Position numbers and translations under genes: made by a program. DNA of 64,000 bases from Hyphomonas polymorpha PS728. GTDB taxonomy: Bacteria; Pseudomonadota; Alphaproteobacteria; Caulobacterales; Hyphomonadaceae. Positions 1-8,837 of the stretch are shown here, in pieces. Each line of letters starts with the position of its first letter. Position 1 is the first letter of the stretch. Below the pieces are notes generated by a model. That model was not told where the DNA came from and did not search any database. It saw only the letters and a list, made by a program, of their open reading frames with translations. Location of the stretch: NCBI RefSeq assembly GCF_000685315.1, contig NZ_ARYM01000010.1:90439-154438 (forward strand). The letters are read 5' to 3'.

Positions 1-2
1 GA

Positions 3-272
3 CGAAGTGTTGAGGCTGAGGCTGCAGCAAGCGGTATCCTGATCGATGTGCGCAATGGCTATCCCTATGCCACGCTGACGGCATTTGCCGACAAGAAGGG
101 CCTCTCGCGCACGATCAACTCTTGGCAGGTGCGGCAGGACATGATGAAGGACGCGTCTGCCAAAGCGGTGCTTGAACTTGCCGGCGAACTTCACGGCGCT
201 CTCGAGCAGCTTGCCGTGAAAGCGCAGAGCATCACGCCGGTCTCTGAGAAAGTTGCGGCGGGAGGCAGTTGA
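3..272 (+). CDS. C-terminal fragment of an unrecognised protein (5' truncated by window edge)
   Basis: The frame is open to the left edge, so the start lies outside the window and only the last 89 residues are visible. The GTG at 48 is in frame, but coding-like sequence continues upstream of it. The visible part has a motif DVRNGYPYATLTA, followed by a helical, Gln/Ala-rich tail ending in AAGGS. I do not recognise a family. The next gene, a small lipoprotein, begins 43 bases downstream on the same strand, so the two may be co-transcribed. Confidence 0.6.
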   Translation, partial: RSVEAEAAASGILIDVRNGYPYATLTAFADKKGLSRTINSWQVRQDMMKDASAKAVLELAGELHGALEQLAVKAQSITPVSEKVAAGGS

Positions 273-315
273 GCGAAGGCTTGCCTTTCCGGGGGTGACC
301 GGTAGGTTGCCTGTC

Positions 316-921
316 ATGATGCTGAGACTGGCAGTTGCCCCCGCTTTCGCCCTTGTTCTGGCCGCCTGCGCGACGGCGCCCGCCGGACCGCCTGATCTTC
401 CGTTTGCGGAAGGCCTTGCCGCAACGTGTGGAAAGGCCTTTGAAGGCCGCGTGGTGAGCCATGACGCGGTAGATGACGAGTGGCGCGAGAACCGTCTCGT
501 CGTGCATGTGCGCGATTGTGAACCCGGCGTGTTCCGTCTGCCGCTGAGCGTGGGCGAAGATCGCTCCCGCACCTGGGTGCTGTCCACCACAGGGCCGGAT
601 GGCGGCTGGGAACTGCGCCACATCCATCGCCATGAAGACGGCAGCCTTGACGCGCTGACCAGCTATGGTGGTTATTCGATTTCTGACCCCGCCGCTGCGC
701 GTCAGGAATTCCCGGCGGATCAGTCCACCAAGGATCTGTTCGACGGTGAGGGCATACCGGTATCAAAGGCCAATGTGTGGGCTGTGGAAGTGCGCTCGGG
801 CCAGCAGATGTTTGCCTACGAACTGAAACGGCCGGAACGTTTCTTCCGCGTCGAAGTGGACCTCTCCAAACCGGTCGAAATCCCGCCGCCGCATTGGGCG
901 CCTCCTGCGCCTCCGATGTGA
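316..921 (+). CDS. Hypothetical lipoprotein
   Basis: This is a protein of about 201 residues with a clear lipoprotein signal: MMLRLAVAPAFALVLAAC, lipobox LAAC, Cys18, followed by a Thr/Ala/Pro-rich linker. Two ATGs lie side by side at 316 and 319. I chose these over an in-frame start at 253 because the signal peptide begins here and the 253 start would bury it. The mature part carries a few Cys (near CGKAFEGR and VRDCEPG) and ends in a Pro-rich tail (PPPHWAPPAPPM). It is probably anchored to a membrane, facing the periplasm. I cannot name a domain and no enzyme motif is visible. Confidence 0.7.
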   Translation: MMLRLAVAPAFALVLAACATAPAGPPDLPFAEGLAATCGKAFEGRVVSHDAVDDEWRENRLVVHVRDCEPGVFRLPLSVGEDRSRTWVLSTTGPDGGWELRHIHRHEDGSLDALTSYGGYSISDPAAARQEFPADQSTKDLFDGEGIPVSKANVWAVEVRSGQQMFAYELKRPERFFRVEVDLSKPVEIPPPHWAPPAPPM

Positions 922-960
922 GTATCGCGGGCAACCGGTAAGAACGCCGGTCAGCCCCTA

Positions 961-980
961 CGTCCACCGGCCGGTGGACG
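961..980. repeat. Perfect 20-bp palindrome
   Basis: CGTCCACCGGCCGGTGGACG is its own reverse complement. It sits 40 bases after the lipoprotein stop and covers the GTG proposed as the start of the next gene. There is no T-run after it, so it is a poor intrinsic terminator. It could be an operator or a chance GC-rich palindrome. Confidence 0.5.
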
Positions 981-1288
981 GCGCCTTTCATTCAGCAACG
1001 CAGTTTGAACCGGCTTTCCCTGCTCCTGACGCGGGGAAGGGCTGGCCGATATGGATCCTCGAGCATCGCGGTCATGAGCTCCATTTTGCGAGCCCGGAAG
1101 AGATGGCGCATGTTGCTGGTGTTCTGGGTCAAAAAATTTTGCCCGACCCGCGCGTCCTGGGGGCGGAATTCAGCGCGGTCAATTCCCACTGGCTCTCTCG
1201 TATGGATAAGGCCTGGCTGAGCTGGAAAGTGCGGCAGGAGGTCGTTCGCAGATTATCGGCGGCACTGTCCCAGTGCGGTAACCTGTAA
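974..1288 (+). CDS. Hypothetical small protein
   Basis: This 104-residue frame starts with GTG at 974. The composition looks like a real soluble protein (WPIWILEHRGHELHFASPEEM, then a helical C-terminus with WLSRMDKAWLSWKVRQEVVRRL). It has no signal peptide, membrane segment or motif that I recognise. The start is uncertain because the GTG lies inside a perfect palindrome and no good ribosome-binding site precedes it. The next in-frame ATG (MAHVAG) would remove a third of the protein. No competing frame on either strand looks better. Confidence 0.5.
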   Translation: MDGAFHSATQFEPAFPAPDAGKGWPIWILEHRGHELHFASPEEMAHVAGVLGQKILPDPRVLGAEFSAVNSHWLSRMDKAWLSWKVRQEVVRRLSAALSQCGNL

Positions 1289-1356
1289 GTCCTTGCCATG
1301 GCCGGGATCCGTGGCAGGGTACCCTTCGGGGTTGCAATAGATCGGGGGCGCGTATC

Positions 1357-2046
1357 ATGGCAAATGTTGCTGGAGCTTCGGGCCAGATTGAGATGACACG
1401 TCCGCTTTTGGGCCGGTTCAAACCAATGCGGGTGGCGTTGTTTGTCTATATGGCGGGAGAGGCAGGTCTCGCGCTGGCCAGTATCGTAGAATATTATGTT
1501 CTCAACGCGCGGGGGCTAGACCCGTATTTGGATCTTGGGGCGATGTCGTCCGCTTTTTCCATTGCCGTTCTCGGCGTCAGCCTTGCGCAGATTGGTGGCC
1601 TGATCGCTTCGGTCATCCTTGTTTCCATGTGGACCTACCGGGCCATGAAGAACCTCCACATTGTCGAGGCTGTGGCGGCCGCCATGTCTCCGGGCTGGGC
1701 GGTCGGGTGGTATTTCATTCCCATCGCCAACCTCTGGAAGCCATTTGAAGGCATGCTGCAGATATGGCGCGAGTCTCACCGCCTTGCCGGGAGGCCTGAA
1801 AAGGTTGCGGCCTATATGGGCTGGTGGTGGGCAACTTGGGTCGCCTCGAACATTCTTGCCAACATATCCCTGCGCCTGACGGGATTCACCGACCCGCTGC
1901 CGACCTATGACGTGGGCATTCTCGTGGGCGCTGTTGGCAGCGTGCTCTCGGTCGTCTGCGGGTTTCTCCTGCTTCGCACCGCGAAGGAGGTCACGCAGGT
2001 TCAGGCGGAAATGAGGTCCGGCGGCTTGGCCGATACGTTCGGCTGA
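1357..2046 (+). CDS. DUF4328 family membrane protein
   Basis: This 229-residue integral membrane protein has about five hydrophobic segments (near 25-50, 65-95, 115-130, 155-175, 185-210). The core motif WTYRAMKNLH followed by SPGWAVGWYFIPIANLWKPF is the signature of the DUF4328 family. Those proteins have no established role. The ATG at 1357 is the only sensible start, just ahead of the first hydrophobic segment. The gene stands alone between the small hypothetical gene and yebC on the same strand, with an 89-bp gap to yebC. No regulation can be inferred. Confidence 0.8.
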   Translation: MANVAGASGQIEMTRPLLGRFKPMRVALFVYMAGEAGLALASIVEYYVLNARGLDPYLDLGAMSSAFSIAVLGVSLAQIGGLIASVILVSMWTYRAMKNLHIVEAVAAAMSPGWAVGWYFIPIANLWKPFEGMLQIWRESHRLAGRPEKVAAYMGWWWATWVASNILANISLRLTGFTDPLPTYDVGILVGAVGSVLSVVCGFLLLRTAKEVTQVQAEMRSGGLADTFG

Positions 2047-2135
2047 TCGCACCGGCGCGGCTTCCCAAGCGCGTTTTGGCGCGATAGACACCGCCCCACA
2101 CAGCCAGAAACCAGACAGTATCGAGGGGTTTTCCC

Positions 2136-2894
2136 ATGGCCGGGCACAGTAAATGGGCCAATATCCAGCACCGCAAGGGCAAGCAGGACAAGAAGCGCGC
2201 GGTGCTGTTCGCGCGCCTGTCCAAAGAGATTACCGTGGCATCGAAGATGGGCGGGCCGGACCCGGCCATGAACCCGCGCCTTCGTCTGGCAATCGCCAAC
2301 GCCAAGGGTGTTTCGGTGCCCAAGGACAATATCCAGCGGGCGATCGACAAGGGCCAGAGCGGCGGCGGGGCCGACTATGCCGACATCCGTTATGAGGGCG
2401 TCGGCCCCGGCGGCGTCGGCATCATCATCGAAGCCTCGACGGACAACAAGAACCGTGCGGCCACCGATATCCGGACGGCCTTCTCCAAGAATGGCGGCGC
2501 CCTGAGCACGACCGGCTCTGTATCGTTCAACTTCGACCAGCTTGGCGAGATTGAATATCCCGTCAGCGCCGGAACCGCAGACGAGGTGATGGAAGCGGCG
2601 ATCATGGCCGGCGCCCAGGACGTGGAGTCCGACGAGGAAGGCCACTGGATTTATACGGCGCGGGAAGACTTTGCGGCCGTGTCCAACGCGCTTGCCGAAA
2701 CGTTTGGCGCCAAGGTGGAGCCCACGTCTGCCAAGATCATCTGGAAGCCGAAAGTCACCACGCCGGTTTCGGGCGATGCCGCCGACCAGTTGATGAAGCT
2801 GCTCGACGTCCTTGATGAGCTGGATGACGTTCAGAACGTCTATGACAATTCTGAGCTCTCCGAAGACGAGATGGCGCGCCTGGCCGGGGGCTGA
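2136..2894 (+). CDS. yebC: YebC/PmpR family protein
   Basis: This is a 252-residue, full-length member of the YebC/PmpR/TACO1 family. The N-terminus [18 protein letters not shown] is the family signature. It is followed by [21 protein letters not shown] and [14 protein letters not shown], and by an acidic C-terminus. Members are described as transcriptional regulators and, more recently, as ribosome-associated factors akin to mitochondrial TACO1; which role applies here cannot be read from sequence. In many alphaproteobacteria yebC sits beside ruvC, but no ruv genes are present here. The stop codon (2892-2894) abuts the stop of the convergent CoA-transferase gene with no base between. Confidence 0.95.
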   Translation: MAGHSKWANIQHRKGKQDKKRAVLFARLSKEITVASKMGGPDPAMNPRLRLAIANAKGVSVPKDNIQRAIDKGQSGGGADYADIRYEGVGPGGVGIIIEASTDNKNRAATDIRTAFSKNGGALSTTGSVSFNFDQLGEIEYPVSAGTADEVMEAAIMAGAQDVESDEEGHWIYTAREDFAAVSNALAETFGAKVEPTSAKIIWKPKVTTPVSGDAADQLMKLLDVLDELDDVQNVYDNSELSEDEMARLAGG

Positions 2895-4070
2895 TCAGCT
2901 TTCGGCGCCGAGGCCGAGGCTTTCCAGAATGCTTTCGGTGTCGGCGCCTGGACGCGGCGGCGGCAGCCGCAGGCTCGCTGGTGTTTCCGAAAAGTGGACC
3001 GGATGGCGCATGGTGCGGTACTTCCCCGCCTCGGGATGCTCCGCCTCTGTAAAGAAGCCGGTCGAGACGAGGTGGGGATCGCTCAGCACTTCGGCCATTG
3101 TGTTGTAGCGCATGGCGGGAATATCTGCCTTGTCCATCAGCGCCAGCCACTCATCGGTGGTCTTGGTGGCGCTGACCTGCTCGATAAGGGCGTAGAGCGC
3201 GCCGACATTCTCCGTGCGGGCCTGATAGGTTGAGAAGCGCGGATCCTTGAAGATCTCTGGCATCCCGCCGATGGCAAAGAATTTCTCCCATTGCTCATCC
3301 GAATACGGAACAAGTCCGATGAAGCCGTCCTTTGTGGGGTAGGGGCGGCGGTTGGGATTGATGGAGCGGGTGTAGGCGAGCTTTCCATTGCCCGGCAGGA
3401 AGGTCTCCCCATAGAGATTTTCGACCATGTTGAAGAAAGTGAAGCTTTCCAGCATGGGCACCTGCACGAACTGGCCCTTGCCGGTGCGCGCGCGGTGAAA
3501 GAGTGCCGCCAGGGTGGCGTAGGTGGCGAAGAGGCCTGCGGTCTTGTCGGCCACCAGGGACGGGGCGTATTCCGGCCGCCCGCCAGAACGCAGCGCATTG
3601 AGATCGGCAAAACCCGAAGCGCCCTGGATCAGATCGTCATAGGCTTGGCGGCGTTCATAGGCGCCGCCTTTGCCGAAGCCGGCGCAATGGACATAGACGA
3701 TGTCTTTCTTCAGCGCCTTGACCTGCTCATAGCCAAAGCCGAGCCGTTCCATGCCGGCGAGGCGGACATTGTGGAAGAATACATCGGCGGTTTTCAGCAG
3801 CTCTGTCAGGGCGGCTTTGCCCTCCGGCGTCTTGGCGTCCAGCGTCATCGCCTTCTTGTTACGATTGAGGGCCATATAGATCGGGCCGAGATCACCGGTG
3901 GGGGAGGCGCCAGCATACCGCATGGTATCGCCCTTTTTGGGAGGCTCGATCTTGATGACCTCCGCACCGAGATCGGCAAGGATCAGCGTCGCAAACGGCC
4001 CGAGCACCACGGAGCTCATATCTACGATGCGGATTCCGGAAAGCGGGCCGGGGCGGGACTTATCGGTCAT
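2895..4070 (-). CDS. CaiB/BaiF family CoA-transferase
   Basis: This 391-residue class III CoA-transferase moves coenzyme A between carboxylic acids in the cytoplasm. Family features run in order: GIRIVDMSSVVLGPFAT at the N-terminus, GAEVIKIEPPKKGDTMR, LNRNKKAMTLDAKTPEG, and AYDDLIQGASGF, which carries the expected catalytic Asp near residue 150. The C-terminus PRPGADTESILESLG is typical. Substrate cannot be assigned; family members act on carnitine, bile acids, formyl/oxalyl-CoA, 2-methylacyl-CoA and others. No acyl-CoA dehydrogenase or hydratase lies alongside to guide the choice. It is convergent with yebC, and selO lies 67 bp upstream on the same strand. Confidence 0.9.
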   Translation of the reverse strand: MTDKSRPGPLSGIRIVDMSSVVLGPFATLILADLGAEVIKIEPPKKGDTMRYAGASPTGDLGPIYMALNRNKKAMTLDAKTPEGKAALTELLKTADVFFHNVRLAGMERLGFGYEQVKALKKDIVYVHCAGFGKGGAYERRQAYDDLIQGASGFADLNALRSGGRPEYAPSLVADKTAGLFATYATLAALFHRARTGKGQFVQVPMLESFTFFNMVENLYGETFLPGNGKLAYTRSINPNRRPYPTKDGFIGLVPYSDEQWEKFFAIGGMPEIFKDPRFSTYQARTENVGALYALIEQVSATKTTDEWLALMDKADIPAMRYNTMAEVLSDPHLVSTGFFTEAEHPEAGKYRTMRHPVHFSETPASLRLPPPRPGADTESILESLGLGAES

Positions 4071-4129
4071 TAAGGGCCTCCATATTTTTTGGCTAAGTGC
4101 CTGCAGGCGGCCCGGAAGATCAAGGCGTT

Positions 4130-4151
4130 CCCTAGCGTTAAAGTGCTAGGG
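4130..4151 (-). terminator. Hairpin overlapping the selO stop codon
   Basis: CCCTAGC and GCTAGGG form a 7-bp stem around an 8-base loop that contains the TTA complement of the selO stop. There is no clear T-run on the reverse strand, so terminator activity is doubtful. Confidence 0.3.
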
Positions 4152-5565
4152 CGAGGCGAGCTTCCTCGATATGGCTCGTCTTTGCGTGGAACAGGGACCA
4201 GTCGTCCGCTTCGGCGATCGGGGCCCACAAGGTCTCGACTTCCTCGATGATAAGGCTGACAGGGGCCGCTCTCTGAAAATAGGCGTGGCTGAGCCGTTCA
4301 GGGCGTACCGGGGCCCGCTCGGTCAGCGCAGCGTGGACGGGGGCAAACTGAGCGGTGGTGTAAAGGTTGGCCTGAGGGGAAGACGCTGCACGCGCGGCGC
4401 TGGCGTTGCCGCCAAACCAGTCGAAGAAAGTCTGCGGCCAGCTTGCCCCGCTTTCCGTCATCCAGGCATAGAACGCCTGCAGGAACGAAATGTCAGTGTC
4501 CGTGTCATTTTCAGGCTCCAGCCCCAACAGATGATGGGTGTGGGCGATGAAGCTTTCCCGGTAGGCGGCTTCATAAGGCACGAGCGCCTTGGCAAGGTCA
4601 TCTGCCTCGGCAAGCAGCAGCATGGCGGAGGCGAGTTGCTGCAGGGCCCAGCCGCCCTGAACCGGTTGGCGGCCAAACCGGTAAAGCCCCTGGCTGTCGA
4701 AATAGGCCGCGGTGAAATTCGGATCGGAGACCGGCAGAAAGCGCCAGGGGCCGAAGTCGAAAGTCTCGCCCGTGATGTTGAAATTGTCCGTGTTCATCAC
4801 ACCGTGGACAAAGCCGGCAGCCATCCACTGGCCAATCATCCGGCCTGTAGCGATGGCTACAGATTCCAGAAGATTTCGCGTCCTGACCGCCATCTCGGGC
4901 GCATCAGCAGCCGGGTAGAATTCGGCAATGCAATAATCGACGAGCCGCGCCATGCTCTCCCGGTCCTCATGCCAGGCGCAGCGCTGGAAGGTGCCGAAGC
5001 GGACATGGCTGTGAGACAAGCGCACCAGCACCGAGGCGCGCGTGGGGGAGGGCTCGTCATTCCGGCTGAGCTGCTCACCCGTCTCGACGAGGCTGAAAGC
5101 CTTGGATGTGTTGACGCCGAGGGCTTCCAGATAGCTCGCGGCCAGGATCTCCCGCACGCCCCCTTTGAGCGTGAGCCGGCCATCACCCTGGCGGGAATAG
5201 GGGGTCTGGCCTGACCCCTTGGTGCCCAGATCGAGCAGGCGCCCGGCTGTATCGCGCAGCTGCGCGAAGAGGAAGCCGCGGCCATCTCCGAGCTGAGGAT
5301 TGTATGTCCCGAACTGGTGGCCATGATACCGCATGGCCAGCGGCTCAGGGAGGTTTCCCGGAAGCGCGTCGAAGTGTGCGAAATGCCGGATCCACGCATC
5401 TTCCGAGAGATGATCGAGCCCCGTTTCGGCCGCCCAGCGCTGGTTGCGCCAGCGCAACATGGCGGATGGAAAATCTGCTGGCGCCACTGCATCCGCGAAA
5501 GAATCCGCTATCTGCAGGAACGGAGAGGCCGGGGAAGCGGGTTGTTCTGGAGGAGGGTTCTGCAT
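4138..5565 (-). CDS. selO: Protein adenylyltransferase SelO/YdiU family
   Basis: At 475 residues from the chosen start this matches the usual YdiU/SelO length. SelO is a pseudokinase-fold enzyme known to transfer AMP from ATP to hydroxyl side chains of target proteins. The visible signatures are MRYHGHQFGTYNPQLGDGRG, LGTKGSGQTPYSRQGDGRLT, and HGVMNTDNFNITGETFDFGP, which holds the metal- and ATP-binding Asn and Asp. An upstream in-frame start at 5706 adds 47 residues unlike the family, so I chose the ATG at 5565. It is divergent from a TonB-dependent receptor, with 186 bp between them. Confidence 0.93.
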   Translation of the reverse strand: MQNPPPEQPASPASPFLQIADSFADAVAPADFPSAMLRWRNQRWAAETGLDHLSEDAWIRHFAHFDALPGNLPEPLAMRYHGHQFGTYNPQLGDGRGFLFAQLRDTAGRLLDLGTKGSGQTPYSRQGDGRLTLKGGVREILAASYLEALGVNTSKAFSLVETGEQLSRNDEPSPTRASVLVRLSHSHVRFGTFQRCAWHEDRESMARLVDYCIAEFYPAADAPEMAVRTRNLLESVAIATGRMIGQWMAAGFVHGVMNTDNFNITGETFDFGPWRFLPVSDPNFTAAYFDSQGLYRFGRQPVQGGWALQQLASAMLLLAEADDLAKALVPYEAAYRESFIAHTHHLLGLEPENDTDTDISFLQAFYAWMTESGASWPQTFFDWFGGNASAARAASSPQANLYTTAQFAPVHAALTERAPVRPERLSHAYFQRAAPVSLIIEEVETLWAPIAEADDWSLFHAKTSHIEEARLALAL

Positions 5566-5751
5566 GAAATACACCAGCTTGTGGGTGGACGGACTAAGTT
5601 GAACGGCGTGAAAAGTTCCTTTTTTGTATGCAGCGCTGCAGCACAAGTCACCCCTTTGCGACCCGGCAATACCGCATAAGAGTGAGATGAGTCCAATTAA
5701 TGACAAGCGGCAAAAGCTTGCGCTTGGACCTCATAAAACGGGAGGAAACGA

Positions 5752-8706
5752 ATGAAGTATTTCAAAGGAGCGCTTCTTTGCGCCTCAGCAATTGCGTTGA
5801 GTGGTGCAATGACGGCCCACGCTCAACAGGACGACAGCGAACGCAAACTCAGCACGGTGACGGTCACGGGGTCTCTTATTCAAGGGACCCCCGAAGATGC
5901 TGCTCTGCCGGTGGACGTTCTGACAGCAGATGACCTTCGCCTGCAGGGAAGCCCATCTGCCTTGGACATGATCAAATCCCTGCCTGTTTCGAGTGGTGTT
6001 CTGGGGGACACAAACCAGTTCGACGGGCGTGCGCAGGGATCGGAAGGTTCCGGCACAGTGAACCTGCGCGGCTTGGGCGCTTCGCGGACGCTTGTTCTCC
6101 TTGATGGGAAACGGCTGGCACCGAACCCCTTTGCCTTCGCAGGCAACGGCTCTGTTGACACGAACATCCTGCCGCTGGCCGCAATCGGCCGCATTGAAGT
6201 ACTCAAGGATGGCGCCGCAGCCACCTACGGCTCCGATGCTGTAGCGGGCGTTGTGAACTTCATTACCCGGAATGATTTTGAAGGGTTCGAACTCAGCGGC
6301 GACTACAAATACGTTGATGGCTCGGACGGCGATTACAAGATCGCAGCAGTCGGAGGGTGGAATGTAGGGACAGCGAATTTCCTGCTTGCAGCAGGCTATC
6401 AGCATCGTTCTGAGCTGGCCGCAACAGAACGCGATTGGGCTGTGCGCGATTACCTTGATAACCCCCAAGGCGGCTGGTCGCTTGTAGGTAATCCGGGGGC
6501 TTTCCTTCCGGTTGCCTTCGTGGGCGGCGTGCCGACCCCTGTGCAGGGCGTAACGCGAGATCCCGCTTGTGGGAACTTTGCAGGCACGCCTCTTTTTTCC
6601 GGCGCCACACCGGTCTGTGGCTTCCAGTTCACGCCGTATGACAACATTACCGAGGAAGAAAAGAGATATCAGGTTTTCGGGAAGGCGAGTTTTGAGCTTA
6701 CCGAAAAGCACAACCTGTCACTTCAGGCATTCTACTCGTCAACTGAAGTGCCGAAGATTGCCTTCTCGCCGTCGTTCCCACCTGTGGGTGGGGCCAGCTC
6801 TCCCACTGCGGATGCGTCGCTCATTCCGGGCCAGTTCTTTGTCCCGGTAACGAATCCAGGGTTTCAGACCCTGATTGCGCAGAACCCTGGTCTTGTTTCG
6901 CCAGCAGCTCAGGGTGCGTTCATGATCGCCACGCGCCCACTCGGCTATGGTGGCAATGCGCTCGCTGGGGGGCGTGGTTCCGAGCGGAGTATGCGAGAAT
7001 ATGAGCATTACCGCATATCGGCGGAGCTCAAGGGCGAGCTTACTGAATCGATCAACTACACCGCGTCGCTTACTACGGGCTCTCAGACCGGCCGCAGGAC
7101 CAATGAAGATACCGTCGTCAACCGGTATGCCCTGGCGCTGCGCGGGCTGGGCGGGTTTGGCTGTAATGTTGCTGCCAACACGCCCGGACAGAATGGATGT
7201 CTCTGGTTCAATCCGTTCTCAAACGCTCTGCCTCAAAACATGGTTACCGGCGCCACAAACCCCAACTACAACTCGGCGGCCGGTAACTCACTGGACGTTC
7301 TGGATTTCATCCTGGAAGATTCCTTCACCGAGCAGGAAATCAAACTGACGGTCATTGAGGCTGTGCTGGATGGACAGCTCCCGATCACCCTCGGAAACGG
7401 GAATATCGGATGGGCTTTCGGTGGACAGTATCGCGAAGAGGAGTTTGATCGTCAGTATAATGACATCGCTAACCTCAACGTTACCCCCTGTATCGCAACT
7501 GTAACAACCGGCACGACCACCTGTGCCCAGCCGGTCGGCGCACTTGGATTCCTTGCTGGCTCCCGGCCTCTGAATGCTTCTCAGGATGTGGTCGCCCTGT
7601 TCGGCGAGCTCAGCCTGCCGTTCACGGAGAACTTCAATGCTCAGCTTGCGGCCCGGTATGAGGATTATGGTGGCGATATTGGTTCGACTTTCGACCCTAA
7701 GCTCTCTCTTCGGTGGCAGATAGCTGAACCCCTTGCTCTCAGGGCCTCCGTCGGCACTACTTTCCGGGGGCCCGCGCTGACGCAAGTGGCTACGGGTTCT
7801 GTGACGTCTCTGCAGAACGTGGGCGGGACCTTCCGCGCGGTAGATATTGCAGGCAATCCTGGCCTGAAGCCGGAAAGCGCGCTGACATACAATGTCGGCG
7901 GCATTCTCCGGACAGGAAACTTCAGGATGACCCTCGACTACTGGAATTTCGATTTTGACGATTCCGTTGTGACGGAGCCTGTTGCCAGCATGGTTAGCGC
8001 CATGTTCCCCAACGGCGCTGCTGGGGCAAATAATTGCGGCAATCCAACCTTCGCTGGACTTGAAGCGCGCTTCACGTTCACCGGTGCCTGCGCACTTGGT
8101 AACGTGTCGCGCCTTTCAACTCAGTACACGAACGGCCCAAACATCAAAACGTCTGGTATCGACCTCAGCGCAGACTACACGTTTGAGGATGTAGTTCGCG
8201 CCGGCCTGGACGTCGAGGTGGGCTTCGCCGGCTCTCACGTCCTTGAGTATGACGTCGGTGAAGTCTCGGTCGAGGGAATCGTGGTCGGTCAGCCTTTCTC
8301 GGCCGTCGGCTTCCTGAACTTCCAGACGATTGCCACCCCGCTGCCGGAGACCAAGTTCGAGGCCTACATCAACGGTTCTACGGACAATATCAACGCGCGT
8401 CTCACAGCCAGGTATATCGGAGAGTATCAGGATCAGCGAGCCGTGTTGTTCGACGTTCCGAATACGGCAACTGGAACATCGGTTCTAACGCCTCAGGGCA
8501 GAACGATCGATTCCTTTGTCAGCTACGACGCAACAGTTGTCTGGTCGCTTCCGTATGACACGACTGTGTCGTTCTCGGTCGAGAACATTCTGGACACAGA
8601 TCCCCCGTTTGCCCGTCTCGAGCTGAACTACGATCCGTTCACGGGCGATGCTATCGGCCGGACGTTTAAAATCGGCTTCACCAAGCGTTTTGGCGCCGGT
8701 AGCTGA
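5752..8706 (+). CDS. TonB-dependent outer membrane receptor
   Basis: This 984-residue outer membrane receptor imports a scarce nutrient using TonB energy. It has a signal peptide (MKYFKGALLCASAIALSGAMTAHAQ) and a TonB-box-like stretch (STVTVTGSLI). The plug domain spans about 40-180, with VNLRGLGASRTLVLLDGKR and GAAATYGSDAVAGVVN. A long beta-barrel follows and ends in IGRTFKIGFTKRFGAGS. The ribosome-binding site GGGAGGAAACGA precedes the ATG. The plug resembles the oar-like/Caulobacter-type receptors used for organic substrates rather than classical siderophore receptors. The substrate is unknown. Transcription ends at a strong hairpin 25 bp after the stop. Confidence 0.93.
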   Translation: MKYFKGALLCASAIALSGAMTAHAQQDDSERKLSTVTVTGSLIQGTPEDAALPVDVLTADDLRLQGSPSALDMIKSLPVSSGVLGDTNQFDGRAQGSEGSGTVNLRGLGASRTLVLLDGKRLAPNPFAFAGNGSVDTNILPLAAIGRIEVLKDGAAATYGSDAVAGVVNFITRNDFEGFELSGDYKYVDGSDGDYKIAAVGGWNVGTANFLLAAGYQHRSELAATERDWAVRDYLDNPQGGWSLVGNPGAFLPVAFVGGVPTPVQGVTRDPACGNFAGTPLFSGATPVCGFQFTPYDNITEEEKRYQVFGKASFELTEKHNLSLQAFYSSTEVPKIAFSPSFPPVGGASSPTADASLIPGQFFVPVTNPGFQTLIAQNPGLVSPAAQGAFMIATRPLGYGGNALAGGRGSERSMREYEHYRISAELKGELTESINYTASLTTGSQTGRRTNEDTVVNRYALALRGLGGFGCNVAANTPGQNGCLWFNPFSNALPQNMVTGATNPNYNSAAGNSLDVLDFILEDSFTEQEIKLTVIEAVLDGQLPITLGNGNIGWAFGGQYREEEFDRQYNDIANLNVTPCIATVTTGTTTCAQPVGALGFLAGSRPLNASQDVVALFGELSLPFTENFNAQLAARYEDYGGDIGSTFDPKLSLRWQIAEPLALRASVGTTFRGPALTQVATGSVTSLQNVGGTFRAVDIAGNPGLKPESALTYNVGGILRTGNFRMTLDYWNFDFDDSVVTEPVASMVSAMFPNGAAGANNCGNPTFAGLEARFTFTGACALGNVSRLSTQYTNGPNIKTSGIDLSADYTFEDVVRAGLDVEVGFAGSHVLEYDVGEVSVEGIVVGQPFSAVGFLNFQTIATPLPETKFEAYINGSTDNINARLTARYIGEYQDQRAVLFDVPNTATGTSVLTPQGRTIDSFVSYDATVVWSLPYDTTVSFSVENILDTDPPFARLELNYDPFTGDAIGRTFKIGFTKRFGAGS

Positions 8707-8730
8707 TAGGTCTTAAACTTTTGAAATCAG

Positions 8731-8762
8731 GGCGGCCCTCGGTATCGGGGGCCGCTCTTTTT
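8731..8762 (+). terminator. Intrinsic terminator after the forward TonB receptor
   Basis: GCGGCCC and GGGCCGC form a 7-bp stem with a 10-base loop, followed directly by TCTTTTT. It lies 25 bp after the receptor stop. Confidence 0.8.
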
Positions 8763-8771
8763 ATGGGTGCA

Positions 8772-8805
8772 CCAAAAGGAAAAGGGCGGCCCATGGGCCG
8801 CCCTT
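8772..8805 (-). terminator. Intrinsic terminator for the reverse TonB receptor
   Basis: A 24-bp perfect palindrome (arms AAGGGCGGCCCA at 8782-8793, mirrored to 8805) is followed on the reverse strand by TTTTCCTTTTGG. It sits 32 bp after the stop of the reverse-strand receptor and may also back up the forward terminator. Confidence 0.75.
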
Positions 8806-8837
8806 CCGTTTTGATCCTGGCCAGGTGGCCGGTGATT

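Noticed and set aside
974..1288. Alternative frames at 992-1220 on both strands
   Set aside because: They are short, Arg/Ser-rich and antisense or shifted, while the 974 frame has balanced composition.
5752..8706. Siderophore receptor
   Set aside because: No siderophore genes or Fur-like box were seen nearby; only a general TonB-dependent receptor call is supported.
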